From Sipunculus nudus (taxonomy: Eukaryota > Annelida > Sipuncula > Golfingiida > Sipunculidae): a stretch of 64,000 nt of DNA. The stretch spans positions 72,435,618 through 72,499,617 of the forward strand of contig CM049317.1 in the NCBI GenBank assembly GCA_026874595.1, read 5' to 3'. Each line of letters opens with the position of its first letter. Within the stretch, counting starts at the first letter, position 1. Below are positions 1 through 12,846 of this stretch, one piece after another. Position numbers and translations under genes: made by a program. A model generated the notes under the pieces. That model saw only the letters and a program-made list of their open reading frames with translations, did not search any database and was not told the origin of the DNA.

Positions 1-1063
1 CATTTATGATGCAGTTAAACACCAGGTGGTGCACATGGGCCTGACTGCTGAAAAAAACTGCTAATGTGACGAGCAGCCAACCAAATGCAAGTCAACAAAC
101 ACTTGACAGGCATCAGGCTCCGCCCAGAAACCACGTTTGGGGCTATTCTCTCTGAGCCTGTGGCCTGTTCAAACGGTCGCCTTGGGGTTGAGCTTTGACT
201 CAAAACGAAATGAGAAATATTGGCTTTGTGTATTCCTCGCTTGGCTGGTAAACCGTTTTGTCTTCAGCACAGGGTCTCATCTGATTGGACCAAAATACAG
301 TGATCCCCTCTGGTGTAGAGATCCAGGATACAAGGTCATAACAAATAGGTAGTTGGCCTACGGGTAAAGGGCTGTGTAAAGAGCGTACCATGGTTGTTGG
401 ACTTAGCAATGGGCTGGCTTGCCTGCCTGAATGCAACCTCTGAATACTGTACACAGTTTTGCATTTTAGGGGAAAAATAAAAATGATCTGGACATTTTGA
501 TCTTGACCTTTGCTTTTGTTGTCAAATCACAATGGTCTATGGATCTCTTTTGCAATAGTACTTAGTGTTTCCGTTGTATTTGGTAAAGTGTTATGGAAAG
601 CAGAGACATACAACTTCTTAGAAACTAATTAACTTGGTGGTGACCCTGGCCTGTATTTGTGTCATTTATGATTACTTTTCCATTGTAACCACCAATTTTG
701 TTAAAATGCTACCTAGCCTAACCTAGGCAGTTAAGTTAATTGTTCATATATTAATGTAGCACTATAACAAGTTGACATAGTTCCACAAGTCAAATTAGGT
801 CACTGTGACCCAGTTTAACCATGAAACAAGGTGAAACAGCATGAGTTTAGCAATGCTTTTGGTTTCTCTCCTTATGAATGCCTTCTAATTCCACTCTAAT
901 GCTGATCAGTGATCAGCATATGAATCCTTTACTCATCTTAATCATGGCCCTGAGAATTTTGAGGGGGCTTTGAATCTATTCAGTTAATTGATTCTTTAAC
1001 TTCAGTTTTTTTTGTAAAATTTCAGACTTTCTTATAAATAAATAAAACATTTTACTAAAATGG
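1..1063. other. No gene seen
   Basis: AT-rich sequence with only short overlapping reading frames that show no domain, no biased codon use and no paired splice signals. Nothing here can be supported as a gene. Confidence 0.5.
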
Positions 1064-1077
1064 ATGATAGTTAATTG

Positions 1078-2240
1078 TATCCGCCAAAACAAAGTTTCGC
1101 GGATTCTATGTTTTTGACCGGGTTCTGCCGCCGCCACTGCGTTCGTTTCCAGCATAGAACTCTGACACCACTGGACATATTTTTCTGAAACCATTTAGGA
1201 TTATCGGGTCACATTTGAACTGGTGCAAAAATATTTTGCTTGACCTCTGACCTTTCCTCTCTCCAGTGCATCCATCTGTGCATCTGTTATGACACATTAT
1301 TCCACATATCTTCATACTCGTTTGACCAATTAGGAAAAATATCTCGCACAAATGTAGCCCTAGGATAGCTTTATAACATACATAAAAATGGTGGCACCAC
1401 CTGCAATCATTTTTGCACAGTGTCCATCTGTTCATCTGCCTTGGGATAAAATCTATCATATCTCTGCAGTGAATGGACTTATCCACCTGAAATTTTGCAT
1501 GTGTATTCATCCTGGATGGCTTTCATGATTTTATGACAGGTGGCACATTCACGTTCAGGCTGCAGACATCCAGGCTTATATCTCAGGACTGGTTTGACGT
1601 ATCCTGAAATTTTGTATGTGTATAGATCTCACATAGCTCTTTATCATACACAAAACTTGTGGGGCCACCTGCAACCATTTTTGCACAGCGTCTGTCTGTT
1701 TGTCTGCCGTGGGATAAAATCACTCATATCTCGGCAGTGGTTTGACATATCTGCCTAAAACTTTGCATGTCTATAAATCTTCGATAGCTTTCTTGATTTT
1801 GTGGCAGGTGGCGCCACCTACTTTCACCTTCAGGCTGCAGACATCCAGGCTTATATCTCAGAACTGGTTTGACATATCCTCCTGATAATTTGCATGTATA
1901 TAGATCTCACATAGCTCTTTATCATATGCACTGGTGGTGCCACCTGCAACCATTTTTGCACAGTGTCCATCTGTTTGTCTGCCATGGGGAAAAAATCACC
2001 TATATCTCGGTAGTGGTTTGACTTATCTGCCTAAAATTTTACAATTGTATACAACTTGGATAACTTTCTGGACTATGTGGCAGTTCGCGTCACAGGTCTG
2101 CATACACATTTTGGCTGCAGATGTCCATGCTAACACTCCTCTCTGTTTCCCCTTGCCACTCAATCCATGCCTCACTTCACCTGTCCTACTCTGGTTTAGG
2201 CGGATACATGTTGTCACTTTTAGACAACCCGTATTCTAGT
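1078..2240. repeat. Decayed satellite with ~270-bp unit
   Basis: A block containing gtggnnccac followed by a 'ctgcaaccatttttgcacag' segment recurs near 1391, 1660 and 1934, about 270 bp apart. Between these lies a related half-unit with 'caggctgcagacatccagg' (near 1556 and 1831). The outer edges carry an inverted match, gtatccgcc at 1078 and ggcggatac at 2199, so the array may sit inside a terminal-inverted-repeat element. The short reading frames here are products of the repeat. Confidence 0.7.
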
Positions 2241-4848
2241 TAAAAAAAAAATAAAGCAATCATGTAGCATGCCCAATGTTTATTGCCCCCATATTTATTT
2301 CTGTGCAAATGGAACTGTTTACTGGCAAGTGCTGAAATTAGATCTTGAGCAGACGCATAATAAAAGGCCTCGATGTCCCAGCATGCTCTGTCATAGATGG
2401 AAGCTCACTGAGGTGGTTTTGGGGTGATATATGCTAAGAATATACTTATCAAATTGAGTCAGTTGGGAGGTTAAGAATCGATTACAATTTAATTAAGGGA
2501 TTGCAGTTTCGTGCATCTATTATTTGATGCATCAATATGTTTTGTTAATGAGGGAAACAGCTTCACAAATACATACTACGCACATGTGGTCCAATATTCC
2601 TTCAGGGAAACACAATACTTTATATCAGAAGAATTCACACCATGTAAGCTTGAATTTTTTCTTAAAAAATTCAGAATTGGTTTGGCTTGACCCCATTTCA
2701 TCTTGTACACAAAACATGCACGTTTGTGGGATGTATCTATTTTGCATCCTTATATCATTAGAGCCAGGGGTCTGTCCCCTTCAGCAGACTCATGAATATA
2801 TGAATACCAATGAGAGCCGTCCCATCTGTAATCATGATGACATTTGGCGGGAGATAAGGATGAGGGCTGTGGAATCAATAGTGGATGGAGGGAGAAAGGA
2901 TGCGGTAGTCACGGTAACCACTGAGGCAAGGTAGAGACTACAGCTAAGGCATGATGGTTAACATGGTTAACGGTTAAGTATGTTAGGATAAACTGATTAA
3001 AGGTGGATCTTGATAGACTGCTGACAGGTGGATCCATTACATTGGATTACTGAAGTTCATTGTTATATTTGCTCTCCTTTCAAAGATTGGCAGTATTTTG
3101 AGGTATGTATTTTCATGTGTTGCTCTTGGGCCTGTGAATTGATTTCGTTATCTGTTCTTTACCATAAATTGCATTCTCATTTCAATTATTACTTAAACAG
3201 AAAATATAAAACCTTTTGAATGAAAGCAAATATTTTACCACAGCCTGTATTACTGGTAGTTAATTTTAACAATTAAAGGAACAACATAATTTTCTCTTCC
3301 CCCCTCTCTCTCTTTGTTTATTGCCATCCGTTTTGTTTATATTTTAGTTAGGAAATCTACCTGTGAGTGTTCAAATTGGGTCTAGAACAAATAAATGAAA
3401 AATAGTCTAGCAATCACAGTGTGCTCAGCTCTGTCAGCTCATAGAAGTATTTGGGGTGTTACATGCCAAAAAGAAAACAAACTGAAATCAATAATCAATT
3501 TGGGCATTAGGAATTGACTGCAATTTAATTGAGGAGTTACAGTTACATGCATTAATGTTCTTAGCATTGTTGCATCGCTAGTTACTAGTGTCTTCTGTAT
3601 GTACACAGGTTTCATTATAGTCTGGTGAAAGTCATCTAACTGTCATTTATGATCTGACAAAACTCAATAAGAGGTTAAGTAATACAGAAGCAGGTTTGAT
3701 ATTTTTATCATTAGTGTTTGTACATATAAATATACTGGTGATTTTATTTAAAGAGGGATTATGGATATGGTGTTTTACCCAATGCCATATTTTTTTCTGG
3801 AACTTTTATGTGCCCTTGGCAAGTGATTAACTGTTACTGTTGAGCCCTGTTATCCTGAGCCCAAAAAGGGGGGGGTCGGGGGGGGGGGGGTGGGCTGGTT
3901 CCATTCAGATGATGACGAAAGGATGATACATTTTGATTACTAGGTGGTTGATTAAGCTGACCTCTCTCCCTCACCACACTCACCAGATAATTATACATAA
4001 ATTGCTATAACCACAAGTAGTCCAGGGTTATCAGAGTCTGGTCAGCATGAGCAGGGGTACTTTAATCAGGGTCAGACACATGTCAGTCTGCTTGACCATA
4101 GACAGACATGTCCTAGATTAAAGACAACAGATACATCATGTTACTAATGCATCAAAGCTTGAGCATAAAGGTCAAAGGTCAATATTAGGTCATTGATAAA
4201 TGGTCAAGGTCAGTATCAGCTACAGGTAAATATGTTTATTGTATCATAACTGCAATTGTACAGGTGTTTGCTGGGAATACCCCGCAGATTTGTTTGTTCT
4301 ACCAGAGGCTTTTAATTCAGGTGGAAAATATTAGTTAATGTTTTAATAAAGACAATATCTGAGAAGATATTGCTGATGTGAGGTGAGTGACTTCATGAGA
4401 TGATTTAAATATTTTGTGAATCTGTGAAGTTGTCTGGTGCAGTTACCAAGTTGGCATGCACATTATGTTTGTTTTGTGTTATTGATAGCGCCTGTTACAA
4501 ATTTATTGTATGCCCAGACAAAGTTGGAGGTACTATGGTTAAATGACAGTCCTGCTGTTGCTTACCCAGATAAATCTTGTTTACACTATAACTCGAAAAA
4601 TATTTCACAGATTTTTACCTAACTTGACATTTACATAAATATGGGCAAGAGGACAAAGCCTGTTTAAATGGAGTCATGACTTTTACTAGGATAGTGACCT
4701 TGACCTTGAATAGGTCCATTTTTGAGGGAAAAACACAAATTCTTAAATATCTCAAGAAATCTTGCATGGATTGATCCAAAAATCATGTTGACTGAAGATC
4801 CTGATAGTATTGTCATGTACCAAAAACTGGTGGTACCACCTATTACCC
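2241..4848. other. No gene seen; G-run and short repeats
   Basis: No exon with a recognisable product. The stretch holds a broken G-run at 3868-3894. Around 4670-4800 there is a segment that resembles 8110-8190 ('gtcatgac... gtgaccttgaccttgaat'), so it is probably decayed repeat DNA. Confidence 0.5.
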
Positions 4849-6427
4849 TTTTTAGCTCAGCTGACTATAAGTCATCTGAGCTATAGTCGTGGTCTTTTGT
4901 CCGTCGTCCGTCCGTCCGTCCGGCCGTCCGTCCGTTAACAGGGCACGTTTTAAAACCGTTAGACCGACGAAACTAAAATTCTGCATACCAATAGATGTCC
5001 CCAAAATCTCCTACCATACCAAAAATTGGGTCATTAGGACTTCGTTCCTTTGAGATATTAAGGAAAAACCTCTGTTTTCCATAAAAAAGCCATTGTTACA
5101 CTTCAAAGCTGCCTAATATCAAAACCAATGATCTTTTTTTAATTATATTTAGTATTCATATTTTTCCATACATTTTCTGTGCACATACCAAAAATTAGGT
5201 TATATTGGGTATTATTTTGAAGTTATGGGCCCAAATATAATGCAGTTTCTTAAAAATCAGGAAATATATTTGCTCACTTAACATGAGAATTGCTGAGGCT
5301 GGAGACTTTTTTTCAGGAATATAACTTTATTTAATCAAGATTCAATTGTTTACCCAAAATTAGATCTGAATTTTGCAAATTTTTCAAGTTATTAGCATAA
5401 ATAAAAAATCAGTACCTTAAATTTTGTCCAACTTTGGCAATGGCACGTTTTTTCCCTGTAAGCACTGTTGATTTAATTTTCACAGCATATATACATAAGG
5501 ATTTAATCTTTTGTTATCTGAAATTTCAAAGGAATTGTTTGAAAAGAGTAGCTTTTATTCAAGTTTTCATACACCATGTCAAGTGTTGTTTACATCTGGC
5601 CCACCTAGTAATACAGTCTTCACTTGCATTATGTAACCCACCCCAGGCAGCTTGCCTTGGCTTAGCTTGGCCACTAATAGCAGGCTTCCCCTCTCCCCTG
5701 CACTCCCAGCCCCCCCCCCCCCCCCCCCCCCAGCTGGTGCATAAACTAGATGAATGTTATAATTTTCTGTATTTTATTTTATTTTTGGCTATGCTACATT
5801 TTAGATTTTGTATTGTACCACCAGGGTTACAATGATTAAAGTGCACATTTAATTGTGTCCACAAAGTGATGTATTGCTATGAAAGTGTGGATGTTCATCA
5901 GAGTGCTCATTAAAGATTTTAATTTGTTTGACTTATAACTCATGGTTGTATCAGTTGTTACATGATACTGGCTAAATAATCAAAATTTATATTGCTGATC
6001 CTTTATTTCAGTTCATAAAATTAAACATTCCCAACTCCAGTTTGCTCCTGGTATAATATATTGGGTGTTTTGATCCTTGGATTAATTTTAACACATGTAT
6101 TAGTTTCATAGTTGAGAATACTTTTCTTTTTTTCCTGATACCATTTAAATAAATAAAAATATTTAAATTTTTCCTGTTAGTGCTGTGGATTTAATTTTCA
6201 CAGCATGTACACATTAGCATTTCATCTGTTAAAATCTGAAATTTGAAACTAATTGATCAAAAACTGTAGATTTTATTCAAGTTTCCAGGTACCAAGTCTT
6301 CATTGTTTACATCAGGTCAGTATAAATGCAGTGTTTTTGGCAGTTACATAACACCTTCAGGTCTGACCTACTGCCACTGTGAGTGTCTGGGTCAGGCTGG
6401 GTCAGGCAGTAATTACCAGAAAGCCTC

Positions 6428-6458
<31 letters not shown>

Positions 6459-7980
6459 GGCAGTCCAGCTCTCTCTTTCTCTTTCTCTCTCTCTCTCTTT
6501 CTATCTCTCTCTTTCTCTTTCTCTCTCTCTCTCTTTCTATCTCTCTCTGTCTCTCTCTCTCTCCTCTGCTTTTTCTCTTTCTCTCTCCATCTCTCTCTCT
6601 CTCTCTTACCCTTATTGCCTCCCTTCCTCCCTCCATCCCATTCTGTTGACAGGTACTATAAACTAGATACATTAGCTATAAATGTTGATGCAATTTAGAA
6701 ATGTGAATCAACTGAAATATTCACAATCACATGTATGTTATACTGTAAATTTATAGTAACATTCGTAAACCTGGATAAAAATTATGTAATGAAAAAAAGG
6801 AATAAATGCAAATATTGTTAATTTTTTATTGGCTCTGTAGAATGGGGAAAAAAATGATTTGCTTTGTTTCTCCATCTTTCTGTCTGTTTTAAATATTTAA
6901 TGTTCATGTTTTTAAAAAAAAGCACTGTTGAATTAAATTTCATATCCTGTATGTATATGCAAGGGTGTTGTAACTCTCACCATCCCCTTCTTCATCCCAC
7001 TGAGGCTTTGCTCCTTGGCACTGTGAACAATAGTTCTATGGCTATAGCATAAAATTTAATAATTAAAGAAAATATCTGCAGAGAGACAGAGGTGTTGTAA
7101 CTCTGATCATAACACAACACCCCCCCCCCCCCCCCAATCAAGTCATTGCACCTGTGGAGTGGGGACGTTATGGCAACTGTATACATATCATAAAATTGAT
7201 AAAAAAGGTTTACCAAATAAATTGGATCTCATCAGACAAATGTGTAAACTGTTGAACTGTCAACAGCTTATCAAAAATGTAACCAATGGAAAAGCATGGT
7301 CAGATCTCAAATATTATTTGCAACATTTTCTTCAATCATATAAACCAACCATAGCCCAAATTACCTCTTCCTCTCAAACTTTATCTACATTTCATCATAT
7401 TTTTAATATTTTAACCTTCTAGGTGGTTCAGTAATGTTGACCATTTGTCCATATAGGTACCTATGTACATGCCAGAAATTATGTCAATATTGTGTAATAT
7501 GTAGACGTGAGGGTCATCAAAATAATGTACCTTGTCAAGACCGATCTTGTCAAGATATCATGTCATACAGTCACAAATTCATAAATCCCCTCATCAGCAT
7601 AGTTAATCATAACCTTGTATCAGTCAAATTGAAAGCTTGCAGTTTTCAATACACTATAGATCCTTCAACAAATAGCCTTATCACCATTATACCACTGCTT
7701 AGTATACTGTCATTGCATTCATATTTGCTCAAATAAATTGTTTTTTTCGACCCCTCCCAAATAAATAAAAAATAAACCACTATATTTTACTCCATATTAA
7801 TCCATCAGTCAGATTATTTCATATATCATTTACTCACATATTACATTATATTCCTTTATAAAAGCCCAACATGACCATGATATTCATAAGCTTTTTTCTA
7901 CTCAATATAGTATAACAATGGTGATACATTTATAGTCCAATCATGATCAGCTGAGCGCCGTGACCCATGGGTCCCTTGTC
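4849..7980 (+). mobile_element. Helentron-like non-autonomous element, copy A
   Basis: The left end is a T-run followed by agctcagctga, a short stem-loop (agtcatctgagctatag) and a CCGTCC/GTCCGTCC microsatellite at about 4900-4935. The right end is tcagctgagc followed by the palindrome gacccatgggtc and ccttgtc. The ends therefore carry a subterminal inverted repeat (gctcagctga / tcagctgagc), a microsatellite near the 5' end and a 3' hairpin. Helitron-related Helentron elements share these features. A ~720-bp unit containing 'gatttaattttcacagcat' repeats internally near 5470, 6188 and, more decayed, 6922. No transposase is visible. The family assignment is inference. Confidence 0.55.
6424..6605 (+). 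repeat. CT-rich microsatellite
   Basis: A long polypyrimidine tract of CT and CTTT units. The Leu/Ser and Arg/Glu-rich reading frames on either strand here are simple-sequence artefacts. Confidence 0.95.
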
Positions 7981-9380
7981 TTATTTTTGTGCCATTTAAT
8001 ACCCCATCATTGCCACTTGACAGTACTGTGAGCATTATAAGTAAAAAACTAATGGACAGATTTCTTTCACATTTTGTATATACATAGATATAGGTTGTGG
8101 GATGAGGTATACTAAAATTGGGGTCATGACCTTTCCTATGAAAGTGGTCTTGACCTTGAATATTCCCATATTTGGTGAAAAATATTGTTTCTCAAGTCGA
8201 TAGATGTATCTATCTGAATGTCAAAAATGAAAGATGTCAGATGATATTTGTCGAAAGAGACTATTGACTTTGACCTTGATTATGAAGGCGTGGCTATAAC
8301 CCAGGCAGTGATAGTTATTGTTTGAACTGTATTTCCTTAATTACTGTAGTGCTGTTTCCACTCCAATATACAAAACTAATATAATTTAACACATCAGTAT
8401 GTAAATTTGATAATAAAAGAGCCAAATTTTGGAGAAAAAAAGGTGCAATTTGAATTGTGAATTCTGAATGAAATTTATTTTCAGAACTGAGATATTTATT
8501 GTTTTGTTTTAAGATATATTTTTGTGGTAAAAAACAAATACATTTGTATACATAATGTGGTGTTGTCTGACAAAATTAGGGATATATGATGATGCAATTT
8601 AGAATTCTTATACAATTTTTGTGTGGAATTAATGCATGTGTTCTGCAATCTATATTTAAGTATATAGCTGTAAATTGTAATATGTTCAGTCATATGATTT
8701 TTATGATATATTAAAGCCATGATTAAAATGTTTTGAATTTGCATTTACAAATATGTTTGACCTGTTTTTAGAATTATTAATGACATTTACACATTTTTAT
8801 TGGTCAGATGTATCCTTTCATATAACTCTCAGGCCCATCATTTTTCTTATGGCATTATAAAATGGTTTCAGGTCACATTTTTCATGAATTACACAGTGCA
8901 ACAATTACTCATCAGATTTAGTTTATGCTCATTAAAAATGAATAGTTGACAGCATTTATTTAAGTTAAAAAATTAAATGTGTATTATTATAGTTCAGCTA
9001 CTTTTCACTTTCTTCCTTGCTCTATAATAGCCAGGGGTTCATACATTCCCAGTAGAGATGTTATTTATGCAAATATTTTACTGTCACATAGCTGAAATAC
9101 TGATACTTCTAGAAATATTTGATCATGACAGGCTCTTGTATCTTTGATATAGTCCATTAAAGTGCAGAGTATTAGTTCTAGCAAACATATATTCAGTAAG
9201 TATTTTATTTCTATTTTCACCAGATAGCAAGACCATTTCCTCTCAGCTTTTTAAGTTAATTTATAATTAAATTAATAATTAATTTATATTAAAAAAAACA
9301 AAAGAAATAAGTGTATTTTGCATTTGTTAACATTTTTTTTTAAAATTCAGCTTATTTTGCACTTTCAAAAATGTTTTAAA
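7981..9380. other. No gene seen; decayed repeat DNA
   Basis: AT-rich. Positions 8040-8300 resemble 4670-4800, and the section approaching 9380 resembles the 3' part of the Helentron-like element at 28600-28766. No coding potential was recognised. Confidence 0.45.
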
Positions 9381-9925
9381 TATTCAGCTGAGCCCCTTGA
9401 CCTATGGGTCCCTGTTAAATGCCCTTCTATGACCAGATGTATTATGGGTATACTCCCCTTCAGCTGATTAACTTTTGGTATCGCCGCAATAACTTACTTG
9501 GGCTTTGATGGATTTTCATGAAACTCACCATAACTACTACAAAATAGATTATCTGACCTGATTTGTATTATGGGCAAAATCCACGCATATTTAATAAGGT
9601 CAGAGGTCACTAGGATACTTTGTGGTGTTGCCATGCCAACTTAAGAGGAATATATTAGATTTTGATAAAACTCAACCAAAATGTTAATCAATAAAATATA
9701 TCAATTCTCAACTAAGTTATATTTCCAACAAAATCCATGCATGAGGTCAGAGGTAATCACACCTACCAAAATTCTGATGGATTCTCATATAACGTTACTC
9801 ATTATGAGTATTGACCAATAGAGTTTATCACCTGAATTATATTCTCAGCAAATTCATACATATTAAATGAGGTCAGAGGTCACAATATGTGCAACAGGCA
9901 CATATTATGTGCTCTTGTTTTTTCA
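9381..9925 (+). repeat. Element 3' end plus diverged ~135-bp tandem units
   Basis: Begins with another copy of the element 3' end (tcagctgagc...gacctatgggtc). It is followed by diverged units of about 130-145 bp, each with 'ggtcagaggtca' (near 9599, 9743, 9873). The block closes with a hairpin (gcacatattatgtgc) followed by tcttgttttt, a second hairpin-plus-CTTGTT terminus like that of the Helentron-like elements. Confidence 0.5.
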
Positions 9926-12633
9926 TAACTTACCTGGTATATGAATACATGTAGTTTCTTTCAATCAATATTTTTTTTGCTGCTTAACTAATTGGTCAGA
10001 CAGATGCAGGTGAAAATATATTATAAACCTGTTACCAGTGTAGCTCACATTAGCCTTAGTAGTTTATGACTTAACTTTCCAGTCTGCTTATCATTTAGGA
10101 TAATGTACATAGTACAGGGCCGGGGTGGGAGTTTACATAGTACAGGGTGGGGGTGGAATATAGTACAGGGCGGGAGCGTCTTACTACTTACCAGAGCACA
10201 TCCACCAACGTATAGACCTATATATCACTGGTTCTGACATGTGGTTCAGGTTTATCACCCCTTTATTATGAACACAAACATTTGTTGTATTCATGTGGGG
10301 CTTGTCTAGGTCTGAATGGGGGTATGGATGGGGCGGAGCACTGGGAAAGGGTAGTATTATATTAAATAGGTGCCGTCATAAGTGCACTGAATTCTGGGAT
10401 AGAAAGGATGTTGTTTATGCAAGGCTAGCACAGACTTACTCATAAACAATTGAACTGTACAAAGTGTGGGTTTATGGTTCTTGCAGAGACTTTGAGGTTT
10501 GTTTTATATACAAAGGTAAGGATTTTTGTTTGATGTACATTTTGCGGAAAATAAAAATATTTAGGTATTTGTACATAATTATAAATCTCCAGGAAGGTGC
10601 TGTAATGAGAACAAAATATGACCAGGTCTACATGATTTAGTTGATGAAGTTCAAACTCTGTTAAGGGACAAATCTTTGTGTTCTGGGATTAATTCATGTC
10701 CGCACATGAACAATGTGCCTTTGTTTAATTTGTGAATTAAATGGGGGTTTAACTTATCTTAAACATTTTACAGATTATTGTCAGAAAAAAATATATCCTA
10801 AAAAAAAATATTTATATGTCAATCTGTATCTGCCTGAACAACTGGTGATTGAATAGATCTATCCATATACCAGGCATGTAAATTGTTATATAAAAATGAA
10901 GTTTATTTTTTTCTCCTTGAAATATGATGTTATCTGCCAACATTTTATTCTGAAACTGTTCTTTTTTTCAAATTATGCTTGTGTATGTAATATTTATTGT
11001 ATGATATCTGTGGGAGGTGGGCAGTTTTGAAACCACAAAACTGACAACCTTGGGACTTTTTTCAAATGCAAAACACAAAAATCTTAAACCAATAAACTTT
11101 ACCAAATCACATTATTATTCTAATCATATGATAATGGTCATCCTCATTCAGTAGACAGAGCCACCAACAGGGAATAGACCCTACTTAAGAAAGAGAATGC
11201 AGCTTTGCAAACAGTTGTCCTTTTGATGTATAATTTTCTGCTCAAAGAACATGCCAGTATGTTATTTAGTAAAATGTTATCTCTGACCTTCTCTGAAATG
11301 TTCCTGCCAGATTTGATACATTAGGTGTTGAGAGTGATTGAACAAAAATGTAAACTCAGGCAGCGGTAAAAAGGAGATACAGGCAGCCATTTGCTGGATC
11401 CAGTATAATTGAACTGTGACATATGTTGCCGAGAGACAATTCCAGGAAAGGCCAAACTCATCATTTTGTTACCATGGTAATTACCTGCAGGGATGGTGTT
11501 TGCATGACTCCTCGTTTGATACAAACACATTTCACTCGACATTTATTTGGTTTTAACTGCTCTCAGCAACAGCAGATCAGCTATTCCCGGTCTGTGACTA
11601 CATGCTGGTAAGGTGTGATATGTTACTTATGTCTGTGTCAAACAGTCGTAAATAACTCTTAGCATTGACATATTCTTTGTAAAATTCAAGATATATTATA
11701 AAATTCAAATTGTTTTTTCATTTCTAAAATGTTTTAAATTTGATATTTTTTTGGTACAAAAATTAACATCTTCTTTATTTAGATTCAGATATTTAGGGAG
11801 ATGACATTTCATGGGTTATATTTAAGAGGCAATGGATAGAATATGTTGTTGTCTTTTAGTAACTCCCTAATAAGTCTATTCTGTATTTTGTGAACTTTTA
11901 AATGTTGCATTACAAAATCCAAAGGAAAAACATTGATAATTTGATTGCCAAATATGTTTGAAATTGAGTATCTAAATATGAAACTAAAACTTTCAATTCC
12001 TATAAAAATTTTGTAACCACTGACTGTACATAATCTGTGGTAATTACTAATAATCAGCATCACTGACCTCGTTAAAATTGCTCAAATTGCAACCAAACAA
12101 CAATCTATCACATTACAAATTTTAATTTAGGAAAACCAGCCATGGCTAGGGTTGGATGGGACCACAATTGTGATCACCAGAACTTAAAACAGGGCTGTAT
12201 TTTGGCTTTCAGTTGTAACAGAGATGCTAAAAGATGAACCGGAAGTTAAATTTGCAGCTGAAGTTTAACCCATCTTAATAAAAACAAGAAGCTGAACATG
12301 CTTGTATACTTTTTATTTTTTTATTTGTTTTTAAAGAATATGCCCATTGTCTGTTACTGGCACCTGTCTTTGCTTGAATGATTTATTGACACAATACATA
12401 GTAAGTACATTCATGTGGTATTCTACCTAAGCACAAATATAAATATAAACATGTATCAATAGACTGAGCGCAAGCTACTTAAAGCTTATGAATTCTTAAG
12501 TGATAATTTTCTGATGCATGGCAGGAGGGGGGGGGGGGGGGGGTGTGATGTTAACATATTGATGACTGAAGTATCATGGAAGATGTGGATAGCATAATGA
12601 TTATGTTTTTAGTTGTGATTTGGAAAGTGTAAG
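9926..12633. other. No coding exon seen
   Basis: Contains three short repeats of 'tagtacagggcggg' near 10110-10175 and a G-run at 12527-12543. The sequence up to 10515 ends in a good donor (tatacaaag/gtaagg) and could be an untranslated first exon of the downstream transporter gene. That is speculative: no promoter or transcript evidence can be read here. Confidence 0.3.
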
Positions 12634-12846
12634 GTGCCAGTTGAGAGGAGAGAGAGATTTTGTAGGTGTGGGATGAGTTTGTCAAAATCGTCAAATTATT
12701 TTATGTTAGAATCTGAGTTTTCAATCAAGTTTGCTACCGATTCAAATAATTCCTTGTTTGATTTGTCATCTATTTTTTGGTCGCCAAAAAGTAGAACTTT
12801 TAATGGGGTATCCCTAGGAAAGTATGTTTTCCTAGTGGAGTTATAG
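12634..12846 (-). pseudogene. Possible LINE C-terminal remnant
   Basis: The - strand reads a short, almost open segment containing 'LLFGDQKIDDKSNKELFE' followed by a hydrophobic/acidic helix-like stretch. It resembles the C-terminal tail seen after reverse transcriptase in invertebrate LINE proteins. No RT catalytic motif is present and the frame is short, so this is a fragment at best. Confidence 0.3.

Noticed and set aside
1106-2239. Several 70-134 codon reading frames on both strands
   Set aside because: They follow the ~270-bp satellite unit, change frame between units and show no domain.
6303-6698. Leu/Ser-rich (+) and Arg/Glu-rich (-) reading frames
   Set aside because: They are translations of the CT microsatellite in both directions.
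7159-7736. Two consecutive ~90-100 codon + strand frames
   Set aside because: They lie inside the repeat element at 4849-7980, have no recognised domain and are not joined by clear splice sites.
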